Shown here: piece by piece, positions 1-7,305 of the stretch
Layout of the letters: the number at the start of each line of letters is the position of its first letter
Position numbering within the stretch: the first letter of the stretch is position 1
Assembly: GCA_030842085.1 (NCBI GenBank)
Contig: JAUUSE010000044.1
Span: 1-14,693 of the forward strand
From: Timburyella sp030842085
GTDB lineage: Bacteria > Bacillota > Clostridia > Oscillospirales > Acutalibacteraceae
Direction of reading: 5' to 3'
Length of the DNA stretch: 14,693 nt
Translations under genes and position numbers: made by a program
The notes under the pieces: model-generated
Seen by the model: only the letters and a program-made list of their open reading frames with translations
The model's database searches: none
What the model was told of the DNA's origin: nothing

Positions 1-170
1 TTTTTCCTCCCCAAATTAATAATTTTTTGTGCGATATACTGTCATATCATGGAAAATTATATATCTTTCCTTTTGTCACTTTTGAGTTTATTATGTCGAA
101 CTTTGTGAATGTATACTTGTTTTTTACTTCGTTTTTATCTCAATATTCATTAATGCCACCATAAATGTAA

Positions 171-617
171 GCCGTCAATCAGCTGCTTACTACTTCCGGC
201 ATAACATCATATTTTGAGCGATTTAAAAAGAAATATGACATCGACTTTGATTTTCATGCGCACGTTTTACGGCATACCTTTGCGACGATTATGGCCGAAC
301 AGAAGACCCACATGGGCAAAATATCCATGATGCTCGGACATTCAGATGTAAAAACTACCCTCAGCATATACACACATATTTTAAACAGCCGGCTTATGGA
401 TGAGAGCGAGGAGGACAAGCTCGACGAAGCTTATCAGATGCTTGTGCAGCCTAATCATAAACAGCATGATGAGAAGCGCACTGTGCAAGACAGAGAGCAG
501 GATAATAATCAGCAGCAGGTCATGCAGTTTTTGTCAAGTCTGACGCCGGAGGCTTTAGAGCAGTTAAGCGGTGTTTTATCGGCAATGAGTTCACTGATAC
601 AATCAAAGGCTTCGTAA
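171..617 (+). pseudogene. Tyrosine recombinase/integrase, C-terminal remnant
   Basis: The open frame runs from just after a TAA at 168-170 to the TAA at 615-617, about 148 codons. An ATG-started frame begins at 291, but the homologous reading clearly continues upstream of it. The protein carries the C-terminal catalytic half of a phage-type tyrosine recombinase: HVLRHTFAT (box II H-x-x-R, DNA 270-296), then MLGHSDVKTTLSIYTH, with the conserved His and the nucleophilic Tyr. The N-terminal core-binding domain, the first catalytic Arg and the beta-hairpin Lys are absent. The preceding 170 nt are A/T-rich with no matching frame. The C-terminus ends in a Gln/Ser-rich extension. Intact family members are about 300-400 residues, so this is a decayed 5'-truncated copy and almost certainly inactive. 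It lies 200 nt from the 3' end of a tRNA-like gene, which suggests an old integration site. Confidence 0.8.
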
Positions 618-774
618 TTTTTTGTACAGTTATTTGACAGTTACGCCGTTAAAATCGACCGGTTTTAGTTAAGCTCAGATAAAAAGCCGCATGGAGGCAA
701 ATCAAAATATGAAGCAGAAAATGTATTTTAGCAAAACCTCTGAAAAGCGCAGTCTTAGCGGATTTTGGGCAAAT

Positions 775-806
775 CAAAAAAGCCGGCCACAGTAACGTGA
801 CCAGCT
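775..806 (-). terminator. Rho-independent terminator of the tRNA-Lys-like gene
   Basis: Read on the minus strand, 806-797 and 790-781 form a 10-bp stem (AGCTGGTCAC / GTGGCCGGCT, two G-U pairs) with a 6-nt loop, followed directly by six T residues (776-781 on the plus strand are A). It starts 9 nt beyond the CCA of the tRNA-like gene. This is a strong intrinsic terminator for a single-gene transcript. Confidence 0.85.
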
Positions 807-814
807 CCCCAAAG

Positions 815-892
<78 letters not shown>

Positions 893-909
893 CATAAGTA
901 TGCTCAATT

Positions 910-938
910 CTTTTACCTAACTTTAGTTCTTGTGTCAA
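910..938 (-). promoter_or_regulatory. Promoter of the tRNA-Lys-like gene
   Basis: On the minus strand a perfect -35 TTGACA (938-933) is followed after 17 nt by TAAAAG (915-910), a weak -10. The -10 ends 20 nt before the first base of the tRNA-like gene, the expected distance for a short 5' leader. Confidence 0.55.
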
Positions 939-1108
939 GACGTTTATAAGATTTTTATATGTTAAATATTAAGAATTCATAATAATGAAAATTAAGTTCA
1001 TATTTAATGCCATACTCTAATAATACACATTTATTCATGGTCAATTTTTAATTCATTTCATATACTAAGACGAATTGAATAGACATACTAATTTTATACA
1101 AAATTTAC

Positions 1109-1136
1109 TTGATTTTTGCTGTATTTGGTGTAGACT
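1109..1136 (+). promoter_or_regulatory. Candidate pyk promoter
   Basis: TTGATT at 1109-1114 and TAGACT at 1131-1136 are separated by 16 nt, with a very A/T-rich stretch upstream. They lie about 40 nt before the pyruvate kinase start. The match is moderate, and other A/T-rich hexamers nearby could serve instead. Confidence 0.35.
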
Positions 1137-1176
1137 TAAATTATAAAATTATGATAAGATTGGGGAAACTGAAAAT

Positions 1177-2625
1177 ATGAAAAAAACTAAAATCGTCTGC
1201 ACCATAGGGCCCTCTACCGATAACAAGGAAACCCTGCGGAATATGATTTTAGCAGGTATGGATGTTGCCCGTGTCAATTTTTCGCACTCAACACACGACC
1301 AGCAGCTTACCCGTATAAATATGCTTAAAGAAGTCCGGGATGAGCTTGGTCTTCCTATTGCCCTGCTTGCCGACACCAAAGGGCCCGAAATAAGGCTTGG
1401 GACATTTAAATCGAATAAAGTTGAGCTTAAAGTAAATCAGCAGTTTACTCTAACTACAAAAGAAATCATAGGCGATAATAACATTGTGTCAGTTTCATTT
1501 GAGGGGCTGCCGCAGGATGTATCACGTGGCGCACGTATTCTTATAGACGACGGTTTGATTGAGCTTGTAGTTGAAAGCTGCACTGACACTGACATCGTTT
1601 GCACAGTTGTAAACGGCGGTATAGTATCATCAAATAAAGGAGTAAATGTACCTGGAATTCATCTGTCTCTTCCTTTCATAAACAGCCATGACCGTGCGGA
1701 TTTAAGGTTTATTGTAGAGAATAATTTCGATTGTATAGCCACATCTTTTACACGCACGGCCGAGGACATTCTTAAAGTGAGAGACGAGCTGGAGCGTCTT
1801 GGCGATACCGGAATACAGATAATTGCTAAAATTGAAAACGTCGATGGTGTTGCCAATATTGATGAAATATTAAGAGTGTCCGACGGAATAATGGTCGCCA
1901 GAGGTGATTTGGGCGTCGAAATACCTATCGAAGATATTCCAGTTATACAGAAAAAACTGATTAAAAAGGCATTTTTATCCGGAAAACTTGTCATTACCGC
2001 TACACAGATGCTAGAGTCAATGATAAATAATCCGCGCCCTACGCGCGCTGAGATAACCGACGTTGCCAACGCCATATATGACGGAACCAGCGGAATAATG
2101 CTTTCAGGCGAGACGGCGGCTGGAAAGTATCCGGTTGAAGCCGTTAAAACAATGGCTCAAATAGCAAAGCGCACAGAGAAAGACATAAACTATAAAGCAA
2201 GATTCCGTAATTATCCTCATGACGATTTATATAACGTTACTAATGCAATATCATACTCAGCATGTTCAGCTGCGCACGACTTGTCGGCCACCTGCATTAT
2301 AACGGTAACCGAAACAGGCGCTACCGCACGCACAATTGCCAAAAACCGTCCGGCTTGTCAGACGGTAAGCTGCTCTACCAGCGACAGGGTGCTGCGCCAG
2401 CTTAATTTGGCATGGGGCACATATCCTCTTAAGTTAGATGAACAGGACAATACTGACGCGCTTTTCGCCCGTGCTGTCGAAGTAACTCAGGAGGCCGGAA
2501 TAATTAAAGACGGCGACCTTGTAGTTATCACCGCCGGATCACCTGTCGGTGTGCCCGGCACCACTAATATGATGAAGGTTCATGTCGTCGGCGACCCAAT
2601 TCAGTCGCAGCCGAGGAAGAAATAA
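1177..2625 (+). CDS. pyk: Pyruvate kinase
   Basis: Cytoplasmic glycolytic enzyme that transfers phosphate from phosphoenolpyruvate to ADP, giving pyruvate and ATP. The 482 residues show the usual order. The A domain begins with KTKIVCTIGPST and ARVNFSH (31-37, with phosphate-binding Arg32, Asn34, Ser36), then DTKGPEIR (66-73). A B-domain lid follows at about 74-172. The barrel continues with AKIE (217-220, catalytic Lys218 and metal ligand Glu220), ARGDLGVEIP (241-250, metal ligand Asp244) and TATQMLESM...PTRAE (274-292). The allosteric C domain ends at the C-terminus. The extra PEP-utilizer-like C-terminal domain found in many Bacillus enzymes is absent. The ATG is supported by GGGGA about 12 nt upstream and by the standard family N-terminus. 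The gene stands alone on the plus strand, convergent with the rest of the window. Confidence 0.97.
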   Translation: MKKTKIVCTIGPSTDNKETLRNMILAGMDVARVNFSHSTHDQQLTRINMLKEVRDELGLPIALLADTKGPEIRLGTFKSNKVELKVNQQFTLTTKEIIGDNNIVSVSFEGLPQDVSRGARILIDDGLIELVVESCTDTDIVCTVVNGGIVSSNKGVNVPGIHLSLPFINSHDRADLRFIVENNFDCIATSFTRTAEDILKVRDELERLGDTGIQIIAKIENVDGVANIDEILRVSDGIMVARGDLGVEIPIEDIPVIQKKLIKKAFLSGKLVITATQMLESMINNPRPTRAEITDVANAIYDGTSGIMLSGETAAGKYPVEAVKTMAQIAKRTEKDINYKARFRNYPHDDLYNVTNAISYSACSAAHDLSATCIITVTETGATARTIAKNRPACQTVSCSTSDRVLRQLNLAWGTYPLKLDEQDNTDALFARAVEVTQEAGIIKDGDLVVITAGSPVGVPGTTNMMKVHVVGDPIQSQPRKK

Positions 2626-2985
2626 ATCAATTATTATGTGCATCAATTTCTCCTTTTTTAAATTGTGATTTAAGCGTTTATTAAAAAGCTGCTTTATTGT
2701 CCATTGCTAAAAACGCTTAATAAGTGATAATCTCAATCGGAATATTGGCAATAAGCGTCATAGTCTGATGTCACAAATAAGGATTACCGTATAATGACAG
2801 TTTGGTATGAGCTTTAGGCTATGCTTATTTAAAAGATGTGATTTTAAATGCTGCTCTAATTTTTATCAGTATTAAACAGATTCCACATAGTCAGCATACC
2901 TAATCAACCCGCGTTATTAGCTATAGGCTTGTGCTGTTGAGAAACTTTTATATAAGAGCCCCGTGTGTCAAATTTAAATTAATTC
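2626..2985. other. Gene-free stretch downstream of pyk; 10-bp inverted repeat; possible sRNA
   Basis: I see no convincing gene here. A perfect 10-bp inverted repeat, TTAAGCGTTT (2670-2679) and AAACGCTTAA (2711-2720), is separated by 31 nt, too wide for a classical terminator. A TATAAT at 2790-2795 on the plus strand lacks a good -35 (GATGTC at 17 nt). The next intrinsic terminator on this strand ends near 3022. The stretch is therefore either a very long pyk 3' untranslated region or holds a short RNA of about 220 nt. No known RNA family was recognised. Confidence 0.3.
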
Positions 2986-3022
2986 AAACAGGCAGTATAC
3001 ATTGAGTATACTGCCTGTTTTT
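2986..3022. terminator. Intrinsic terminator, 15-bp hairpin
   Basis: AAACAGGCAGTATAC (2986-3000) is perfectly complementary to GTATACTGCCTGTTT (3006-3020), with a 5-nt loop ATTGA and a T run at 3018-3022. Best read on the plus strand, ending pyk read-through or a small RNA. On the minus strand the flank is A/T-rich, so it may also act as a backup for the ABC transporter operon. Confidence 0.85.
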
Positions 3023-3066
3023 CAGCTAATGCCTTTAGGCAGTTGAGCCGAAAACGAAACAAAGAG

Positions 3067-3089
3067 CCACCCGCTATGCGGGTGGTTTT
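3067..3089. terminator. Bidirectional intrinsic terminator at the convergent junction
   Basis: CCACCCGC (3067-3074) and GCGGGTGG (3078-3085) form a perfect 8-bp GC-rich stem with a TAT loop. On the plus strand it is followed by TTTT (3086-3089). On the minus strand the flank reads CTCTTTGTTTCGTTTT, so it can also end the ATPase transcript, whose stop codon is about 40 nt upstream. Confidence 0.75.
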
Positions 3090-3129
3090 GATTTTCTCTA
3101 TTTTACTCTATAAATAATACAATCAGGCT

Positions 3130-3759
3130 TTAAGCCATATCTGCTTCTTTTACCATAAGCGGAGGACCGTTTAATTCAATAGTTCTGTCTGCAAATTCAC
3201 TGCAAAAAGCATAATCGTGAGATATCACTATGCAATTGCCGCCGCTTATGCAGTCCCTTATACACTTTGCGGCAGATAAAGCATTCGCGTCGTCAATGCC
3301 GGAAAACGGCTCATCCAATATAAGCAGCAGATTTTCTCCGCTTTCTCTTTTATACTCATAATACGCCATTGCCCGCGCAAGAGATGCCCTCTGCTTCTCG
3401 CCGCCTGACAAGCTGGCCGCTCTCTCATTTGCAAGATGCCCTATATTAAAGCTGTCCAGCCACTTTTTTGCAAGGCTGCGACAGGATTTATCCAGCGGCA
3501 GCATCACATTGCGAACGACTGTCATAAATGGAAAAAGTCTGTGCTCCTGAAAGGCAGCGGATATAATCATTTTATCCGGCAGTGTTATATGACCGCTGTC
3601 CGGCTTTATAAGCCCCATAATCATGTTGACTATGCTGGTTTTACCTATGCCGGACGGCCCGTACAGTGCGGTTATTCCGCTGCCTATAGTTAAATTTAGG
3701 CTGTCGATTACAGTCCTGCCGTTAAAGCTGAGGGTCACTTCATTAAATATTATTTTCAT
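3130..3759 (-). CDS. ABC transporter ATPase (nitrate/sulfonate/thiamine-precursor import type)
   Basis: Nucleotide-binding subunit that drives the adjacent permease. The 209 residues contain Walker A GPSGIGKT (34-41), a Q-loop Gln at 71 (AFQEHRL), the signature LSGGEKQR (117-124), Walker B LLLILDEP (144-151, with Asp149 and catalytic Glu150) and the H-loop His181 (VISHD). All key residues are present, so it should be active. It is shorter than the usual roughly 250 residues for TauB/SsuB-like ATPases, with a short region after the H-loop. The ATG lies inside the end of the permease gene in another frame (17-nt overlap including the stop), indicating translational coupling. Pairing with a TauC-like permease and an NMT1/THI5-like binding protein gives the subfamily. 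The substrate cannot be read from this protein. Confidence 0.9.
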   Translation of the reverse strand: MKIIFNEVTLSFNGRTVIDSLNLTIGSGITALYGPSGIGKTSIVNMIMGLIKPDSGHITLPDKMIISAAFQEHRLFPFMTVVRNVMLPLDKSCRSLAKKWLDSFNIGHLANERAASLSGGEKQRASLARAMAYYEYKRESGENLLLILDEPFSGIDDANALSAAKCIRDCISGGNCIVISHDYAFCSEFADRTIELNGPPLMVKEADMA

Positions 3760-4537
3760 GTGTACTCTCCTCTAACTGATAATTCTTAAGCAGATTTTTG
3801 AATGCTAATTTGAGCAGCTTTTCAATTATCATGCTCAATATTACAATGACCGCCGTCCACGCAAACAGCGAAGACGTCTGCAAATACAACTTTGATTCAT
3901 ATAGATTTGTGCCGATAGAATTTTTCGGCAGGCAGATTATTTCCGCCGCCACTCCCGACTTCCAGGCAAAGCCCAGCCCGCTTATGCATCCCGCCAAAAG
4001 GAACGGCAGCATGGATGGTATTACAATAGACGTAAGCTTTTTAAATCCGCCAAGGCCAAACACTTTCGCCATTTCCATCTGCTTTTTGTCTATGCCGGAT
4101 ATCCCCTCCTGCACGTTCTGCCATATTCCCGGCATTACCATCAGCATTGATATAAAGGCCGGCAGCATGGATGATTTAAGCCACATAAGCGCAAGTATTA
4201 TAAACGACGCCACCGGAGTGGCATTTATAACTGCCATTGCCGGCTTTATAAGGCTGTATGCTATTTTGCTGTAAGATGTTAAAAAAGCAAGCAGCGTGCC
4301 TATTATTACAGCGGCGGCAAAGCCAGCCATTATGCGAATAATAGTGTTTCCTATGCTTATCCAGAACTCTGGCTCGGCACACAAGCGAAATAATTCCATC
4401 AAAACCTTTATCGGAGATACAAACAGGACTTCCTTTTTTATCAATGCCGCGGCGGCAAACCACACCGCCAGCCAGAAAATTGCCGCGCCGGCAGTGCGAA
4501 GTATTTTCCATTTATTTTTTATTATAGACGCCCGCAT
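3743..4537 (-). CDS. ABC transporter permease (TauC/SsuC-like)
   Basis: Membrane subunit of an ABC importer, 264 residues. Hydrophobic segments are visible at about 16-34, 66-90, 97-118, 122-138, 177-195 and 222-240, consistent with the six-helix binding-protein-dependent permease fold. The cytoplasmic EAA-type coupling loop, which docks on the ATPase, is MEMAKVFGLGGFKKLTSIVIP (154-174), with the conserved central Gly. The ATG at 4537 follows a G-rich sequence (GGTGGGG) about 8 nt upstream. The gene is first in a two-gene unit with the overlapping ATPase and has a good promoter about 50 nt upstream. The matching lipoprotein gene lies beyond a 397-nt gap on the same strand. Substrate unknown; sulfonates, pyrimidine thiamine precursors and related anions are possibilities by family only. 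Confidence 0.88.
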   Translation of the reverse strand: MRASIIKNKWKILRTAGAAIFWLAVWFAAAALIKKEVLFVSPIKVLMELFRLCAEPEFWISIGNTIIRIMAGFAAAVIIGTLLAFLTSYSKIAYSLIKPAMAVINATPVASFIILALMWLKSSMLPAFISMLMVMPGIWQNVQEGISGIDKKQMEMAKVFGLGGFKKLTSIVIPSMLPFLLAGCISGLGFAWKSGVAAEIICLPKNSIGTNLYESKLYLQTSSLFAWTAVIVILSMIIEKLLKLAFKNLLKNYQLEESTHENNI

Positions 4538-4585
4538 TTCTGTATCCCCACCACACTTTTATCAAGCATTTTTACTTCTTAATTA

Positions 4586-4612
4586 ATTATAACAAGTATA
4601 CTTATAAATCAA
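4586..4612 (-). promoter_or_regulatory. Promoter of permease-ATPase unit with palindrome between -35 and -10
   Basis: On the minus strand a perfect TATAAT (4591-4586) is preceded by TGT, an extended -10. TTGATT (4612-4607) lies 15 nt upstream, or TTTGAT at 16 nt. A perfect 10-bp palindrome AAGTATACTT (4594-4603) fills the spacer, a classic place for a repressor operator. The -10 is about 49 nt before the permease ATG. The promoter is well supported; the operator is an inference. Confidence 0.65.
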
Positions 4613-4647
4613 AAGCACTATCAAGCTATCGGTTTGCACATACCAAG

Positions 4648-4673
4648 GAGGGGTCAGCACCTGCTGACCCCTC
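4648..4673. repeat. 26-bp palindrome (12-bp arms)
   Basis: GAGGGGTCAGCA and TGCTGACCCCTC are perfect inverse complements around a CC centre. As RNA this gives an 11-bp stem with an ACCT loop, and short TACC/GGTA arms at 4641-4644 and 4677-4680 extend it. There is no T run on either side, so it is not a standard terminator. Its compact GC-rich shape in A/T-rich DNA is like REP-type intergenic palindromes. No second copy is seen in this window. Confidence 0.7.
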
Positions 4674-4856
4674 TGGGGTACTCAAAATATTATCGCTAAC
4701 CCGGCAGCTTCTAAACCACTCGTTCTTCTCTCTTTAAAGCTTACAGCCTGTCTTAGGCTTTACCATATTTCCAATTTTCTCTTACTACTGCTTTCCTCTG
4801 CTTTTTGCCTGCCCCCGCTTTTGCCGCTTTTCTCATGCTCAAAGCAGCAAAAACAT

Positions 4857-4891
4857 AATTTCTCCCGGCACAGTAAACGCCAAGAGAAATT
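4857..4891 (-). terminator. Possible terminator after the binding-protein gene
   Basis: AATTTCTC (4857-4864) and GAGAAATT (4884-4891) pair over 8 bp, with an inner GGC/GCC step across a 2x2 mismatch and a 9-nt loop. On the minus strand the stem is followed by ATGTTTTTGC, so the T run is displaced by three bases. It begins 44 nt after the binding-protein stop codon. Plausible but weaker than the other terminators here. Confidence 0.4.
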
Positions 4892-4934
4892 GTCATAAGA
4901 CCGCACTTTGATATTTTACCTTTAAACCCGATGA

Positions 4935-5957
4935 CTACTTTACATAGTAAATGCCGTCGTCCGGCAGTTTGCCGCCCACTGAAGCAGGATTATAGGAATA
5001 CAGTACCTTGAAGAAATTGTCTGTATAATTTTTCATGTCCTCGCCCGATGCAAAGAAAATGTTGCAGTTGGGTATTGCCTTTTTTGCTACAGCGGCCTTA
5101 GGTATTATCTCGTATTTCTCGCATAGCTGCGCCGTTTCGTCCAAATACTCGGAGGTATAGTTTATCGACGCCTGATATTCCGTCAGAAAAGCATTAACGG
5201 CTTCTTTATTATTTTCTAAAAATTCGCTCCTAACAACTACGCAGCCCATGGTTAATATGCTGCCGTCCGACTCTTTCTCCGCAATCTTGTCCCATTCTTC
5301 CGTCATATTTAGTGCAATTTTGACATTCTCATTGCTGCTCAGCACAGTTGTAACATTGGGTTCCGGCAGCAGCGCTATCTGCGCCGTGCCCGCTGCAATA
5401 TATGTTGCAAGCTCAGCATGCTCTGAAAGATATTCTATCTCCACATCTTTTTCAGGGTCTATACCGTTTTGCGACAGCACATAATTTAGCACATATTCCG
5501 GAGTAGAGCCCTTTCCGGTTGCATATATTTTTTTGCCTCTCAGGTCGGACACGCTCTTAATCGAGTTAGTGCTGTCAAGCATGTAAAGCACGCCCTTAGT
5601 ATTAAGCGCCAGCATTTTTATATCGCCGTTCGTCTTGTTATAAAGCATCGCGGCATTGTTCGTCGGCACCGCAGCTATGTCGTATTCGCCGTTTATAAGC
5701 TTTGCCGTAACGTCGTCCGGCGCACCCGATACGGTAAAATTATAGTCGTTCGCTGTTTCGCCATTCTCATTTTGCTCCATTAGTCTTGCCATGCCTATAC
5801 CGGTTGGGCCCTTAAGCGCCGCTATATTTATTTTTGTCTTTTCAGCCAAATCCGCACCCGACGATGAAAGGTTGTTTTCATTGCCGCCGCAGCCCGTAAA
5901 AAGCACCGCTATGCACACAGCAAGGAGCAGCGCCGCTATTTTGCTTATTGCCTTCAT
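4935..5957 (-). CDS. ABC transporter substrate-binding lipoprotein (NMT1/THI5-like)
   Basis: Extracytoplasmic receptor of an ABC importer, 340 residues. It starts with a lipoprotein signal peptide: Lys near the N-terminus, hydrophobic segment about 7-20, lipobox LFTGC with the lipidated Cys at 23, then a Gly/Asn/Ser-rich linker to about 40. The mature part has the two-lobed periplasmic-binding-protein pattern of the nitrate/sulfonate/thiamine-precursor group: INIAALKGPTGIGMARL, then LINGEYDIAAVPTNNAAMLY (about 87-106), then SVSDLRGKKIYATGKGSTPEY. The thiamine-precursor CCCFC motif is not present, so the ligand is unknown. The ATG is 2 nt after the prfB stop, and its Shine-Dalgarno-like GAGAGGA lies within the last prfB codons, so the two genes are co-transcribed and probably coupled. 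The partner permease and ATPase are downstream behind their own promoter. Confidence 0.88.
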   Translation of the reverse strand: MKAISKIAALLLAVCIAVLFTGCGGNENNLSSSGADLAEKTKINIAALKGPTGIGMARLMEQNENGETANDYNFTVSGAPDDVTAKLINGEYDIAAVPTNNAAMLYNKTNGDIKMLALNTKGVLYMLDSTNSIKSVSDLRGKKIYATGKGSTPEYVLNYVLSQNGIDPEKDVEIEYLSEHAELATYIAAGTAQIALLPEPNVTTVLSSNENVKIALNMTEEWDKIAEKESDGSILTMGCVVVRSEFLENNKEAVNAFLTEYQASINYTSEYLDETAQLCEKYEIIPKAAVAKKAIPNCNIFFASGEDMKNYTDNFFKVLYSYNPASVGGKLPDDGIYYVK

Positions 5958-5959
5958 TT

Positions 5960-7078
5960 TTATTTGTTCCTCTCTTCTTTGCTCGTCTGTTTAAGATATG
6001 CGTTTATAAAGCCGTCTAAATCTCCGTCCATTACGGCGTTGACATTTCCCGTTTCAAAGCTTGTACGGTGGTCCTTTACCAGCGTATAAGGCATAAACAC
6101 ATAAGAGCGTATCTGCGAGCCCCATGCGATTTCCTTTTGCTCACCCTTTATGTCGCTAAGCTTGTCAAGATGCTCTCTCTCCTTTATCTGTATCAGCTTT
6201 GATTTAAGCATCTTCATTGCAACCTCGCGGTTCTGGCGCTGGCTGCGCTCGTTCTGGCAGGCTACAACAATTCCGGTAGGTATATGCGTTATGCGCACCG
6301 CGGAGTCTGTTTTATTTACGTGCTGGCCTCCGGCGCCGCCGGAGCGATAGGTATCTACCCTTAAATCCTCGTCTCTAATATCCAGCTCTATATCGTCGGC
6401 TATTTCCGGCATAACCTCAACCGCGGCAAAAGACGTGTGCCGCCGGCCGGATGCGTCAAACGGTGAGGTGCGCACCAGCCGATGCACGCCCATTTCGCTC
6501 TTGAGATATCCATAGGCATTTTCGCCCTCAATGAGTATTGTGGCGCTTTTTATGCCCGCCTCTTCGCCGTCAAGAAAATCGAGCACCTTTACCTTATAGC
6601 CATGCCGCTCGCCCCAGCGCATATACATCCTCATAAGCATCTGCGCCCAGTCCTGCGCCTCTGTTCCGCCGGCGCCGCCGTGCAGCGTCATGATTGCGTT
6701 ATTGGCGTCATATTCGCCGGTGAGCAGGGTTGATAGGCTCTGCTGCTCTATATCCTTTATTATGCCGTCTATATTAGCGGTTATTTCATCAAGCAGCGAT
6801 ATATCTTCCTCTTCATCTGCCATATCTATTAAGTCTTTTGTATCATTGAACCGGCTCTTAAGCTTATCAAAGCCTTCATATATTCCCTTAAGCCGGCTTA
6901 TCTCCTTAAGCGTTTTCTGCGATTCTTCGGCATCGTCCCAAAACCCTTGCTGAACCGTTTTTTCTTCAAGTATTTGTGCTTTACTACGGACGTTTTCCAA
7001 ATCAAGCGCATCCTCTAATTCGTCCAGCTGCGGCTTATATTCCATAAGCCTTAACCGCTGCTGCTCATATTCTATCAT
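5960..7078 (-). CDS. prfB: Peptide chain release factor 2, uninterrupted frame
   Basis: Release factor that recognises UGA and UAA and triggers peptidyl-tRNA hydrolysis on the ribosome. Starting from the ATG at 7078 the protein has 372 residues, with the stop-codon-recognition SPF at 205-207 and the catalytic GGQ at 250-252. The N-terminal coiled region and the SerPheAla segment after SPF are also normal. A longer TTG-started frame (7093) exists, but AGAGGT 6 nt before ATG 7078 supports the shorter start, and that numbering matches the family exactly. Most bacterial prfB genes need a +1 frameshift at codon 26 (CTT TGA C). Here the same place reads CTT GAT (Leu25-Asp26) in one continuous frame. 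Two promoter candidates lie upstream. The binding-protein gene follows after 2 nt. Confidence 0.96.
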   Translation of the reverse strand: MIEYEQQRLRLMEYKPQLDELEDALDLENVRSKAQILEEKTVQQGFWDDAEESQKTLKEISRLKGIYEGFDKLKSRFNDTKDLIDMADEEEDISLLDEITANIDGIIKDIEQQSLSTLLTGEYDANNAIMTLHGGAGGTEAQDWAQMLMRMYMRWGERHGYKVKVLDFLDGEEAGIKSATILIEGENAYGYLKSEMGVHRLVRTSPFDASGRRHTSFAAVEVMPEIADDIELDIRDEDLRVDTYRSGGAGGQHVNKTDSAVRITHIPTGIVVACQNERSQRQNREVAMKMLKSKLIQIKEREHLDKLSDIKGEQKEIAWGSQIRSYVFMPYTLVKDHRTSFETGNVNAVMDGDLDGFINAYLKQTSKEERNK

Positions 7079-7105
7079 CGTTTTACCTCTCAAATCTACT
7101 ATTTT

Positions 7106-7134
7106 AGTATATTTTCTTTTAATTGCTGCGGCAA
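7106..7134 (-). promoter_or_regulatory. Proximal prfB promoter
   Basis: On the minus strand TTGCCG (7134-7129) and TATACT (7111-7106) are separated by 17 nt. The -10 is about 28 nt before the prfB ATG, giving a short leader that contains only the Shine-Dalgarno sequence. Confidence 0.5.
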
Positions 7135-7305
7135 AATTTCTCTATAGTCTTAATATATCCGCCAACACAAGCCGCCTAATGATATGGCGCCGGCTTAGTT
7201 AATATTTAGTCAATATAAAAATCGCCGAAGTCTATTGTTGCATTTTCTATCCATCTAACGTGAGTGACCGTATTCTGCATCCGGCAAATATCTTTAATAC
7301 GATTT

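Larger units (their letters stand above)
4538..4934. other. Intergenic region between binding-protein and permease genes
   Basis: This stretch holds, in minus-strand order, a terminator-like hairpin near 4857-4891, a strong palindrome at 4648-4673 and the permease promoter at 4586-4612. A 47-codon minus-strand frame (4753-4896) encodes a basic peptide beginning MTISLGVYC. It overlaps the hairpin and has no convincing Shine-Dalgarno, so I do not call it a gene. The minus strand is notably purine-rich between about 4730 and 4830. Confidence 0.5.

Noticed and set aside
145..170. Frameshifted upstream continuation of the integrase remnant
   Set aside because: Another frame stays open from upstream and reads ATINVSRQ before the remnant, but it does not resemble the recombinase and soon hits a stop, so I see truncation rather than a simple frameshift.
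649..668. A/T-rich hairpin (TAAAATC/GGTTTTA) after the integrase remnant as a terminator
   Set aside because: Weak 7-bp stem with a G-U pair and no T run after it.
1659..2075. 138-residue minus-strand frame inside pyk (also 1149-1379)
   Set aside because: Antisense to a gene with complete pyruvate kinase motifs. The translations are Ser/Ile-rich without domain pattern or ribosome-binding site.
2539..2643. 34-codon minus-strand frame with a good AAGGAGA upstream, overlapping the pyk 3' end
   Set aside because: Most of it is antisense to pyk codons, it has no recognisable features, and the purine run is the complement of a pyrimidine stretch.
4176..4511. 111-residue minus-strand frame overlapping the permease
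   Set aside because: Shadow of the permease gene. The permease frame has the membrane helices and the EAA loop.
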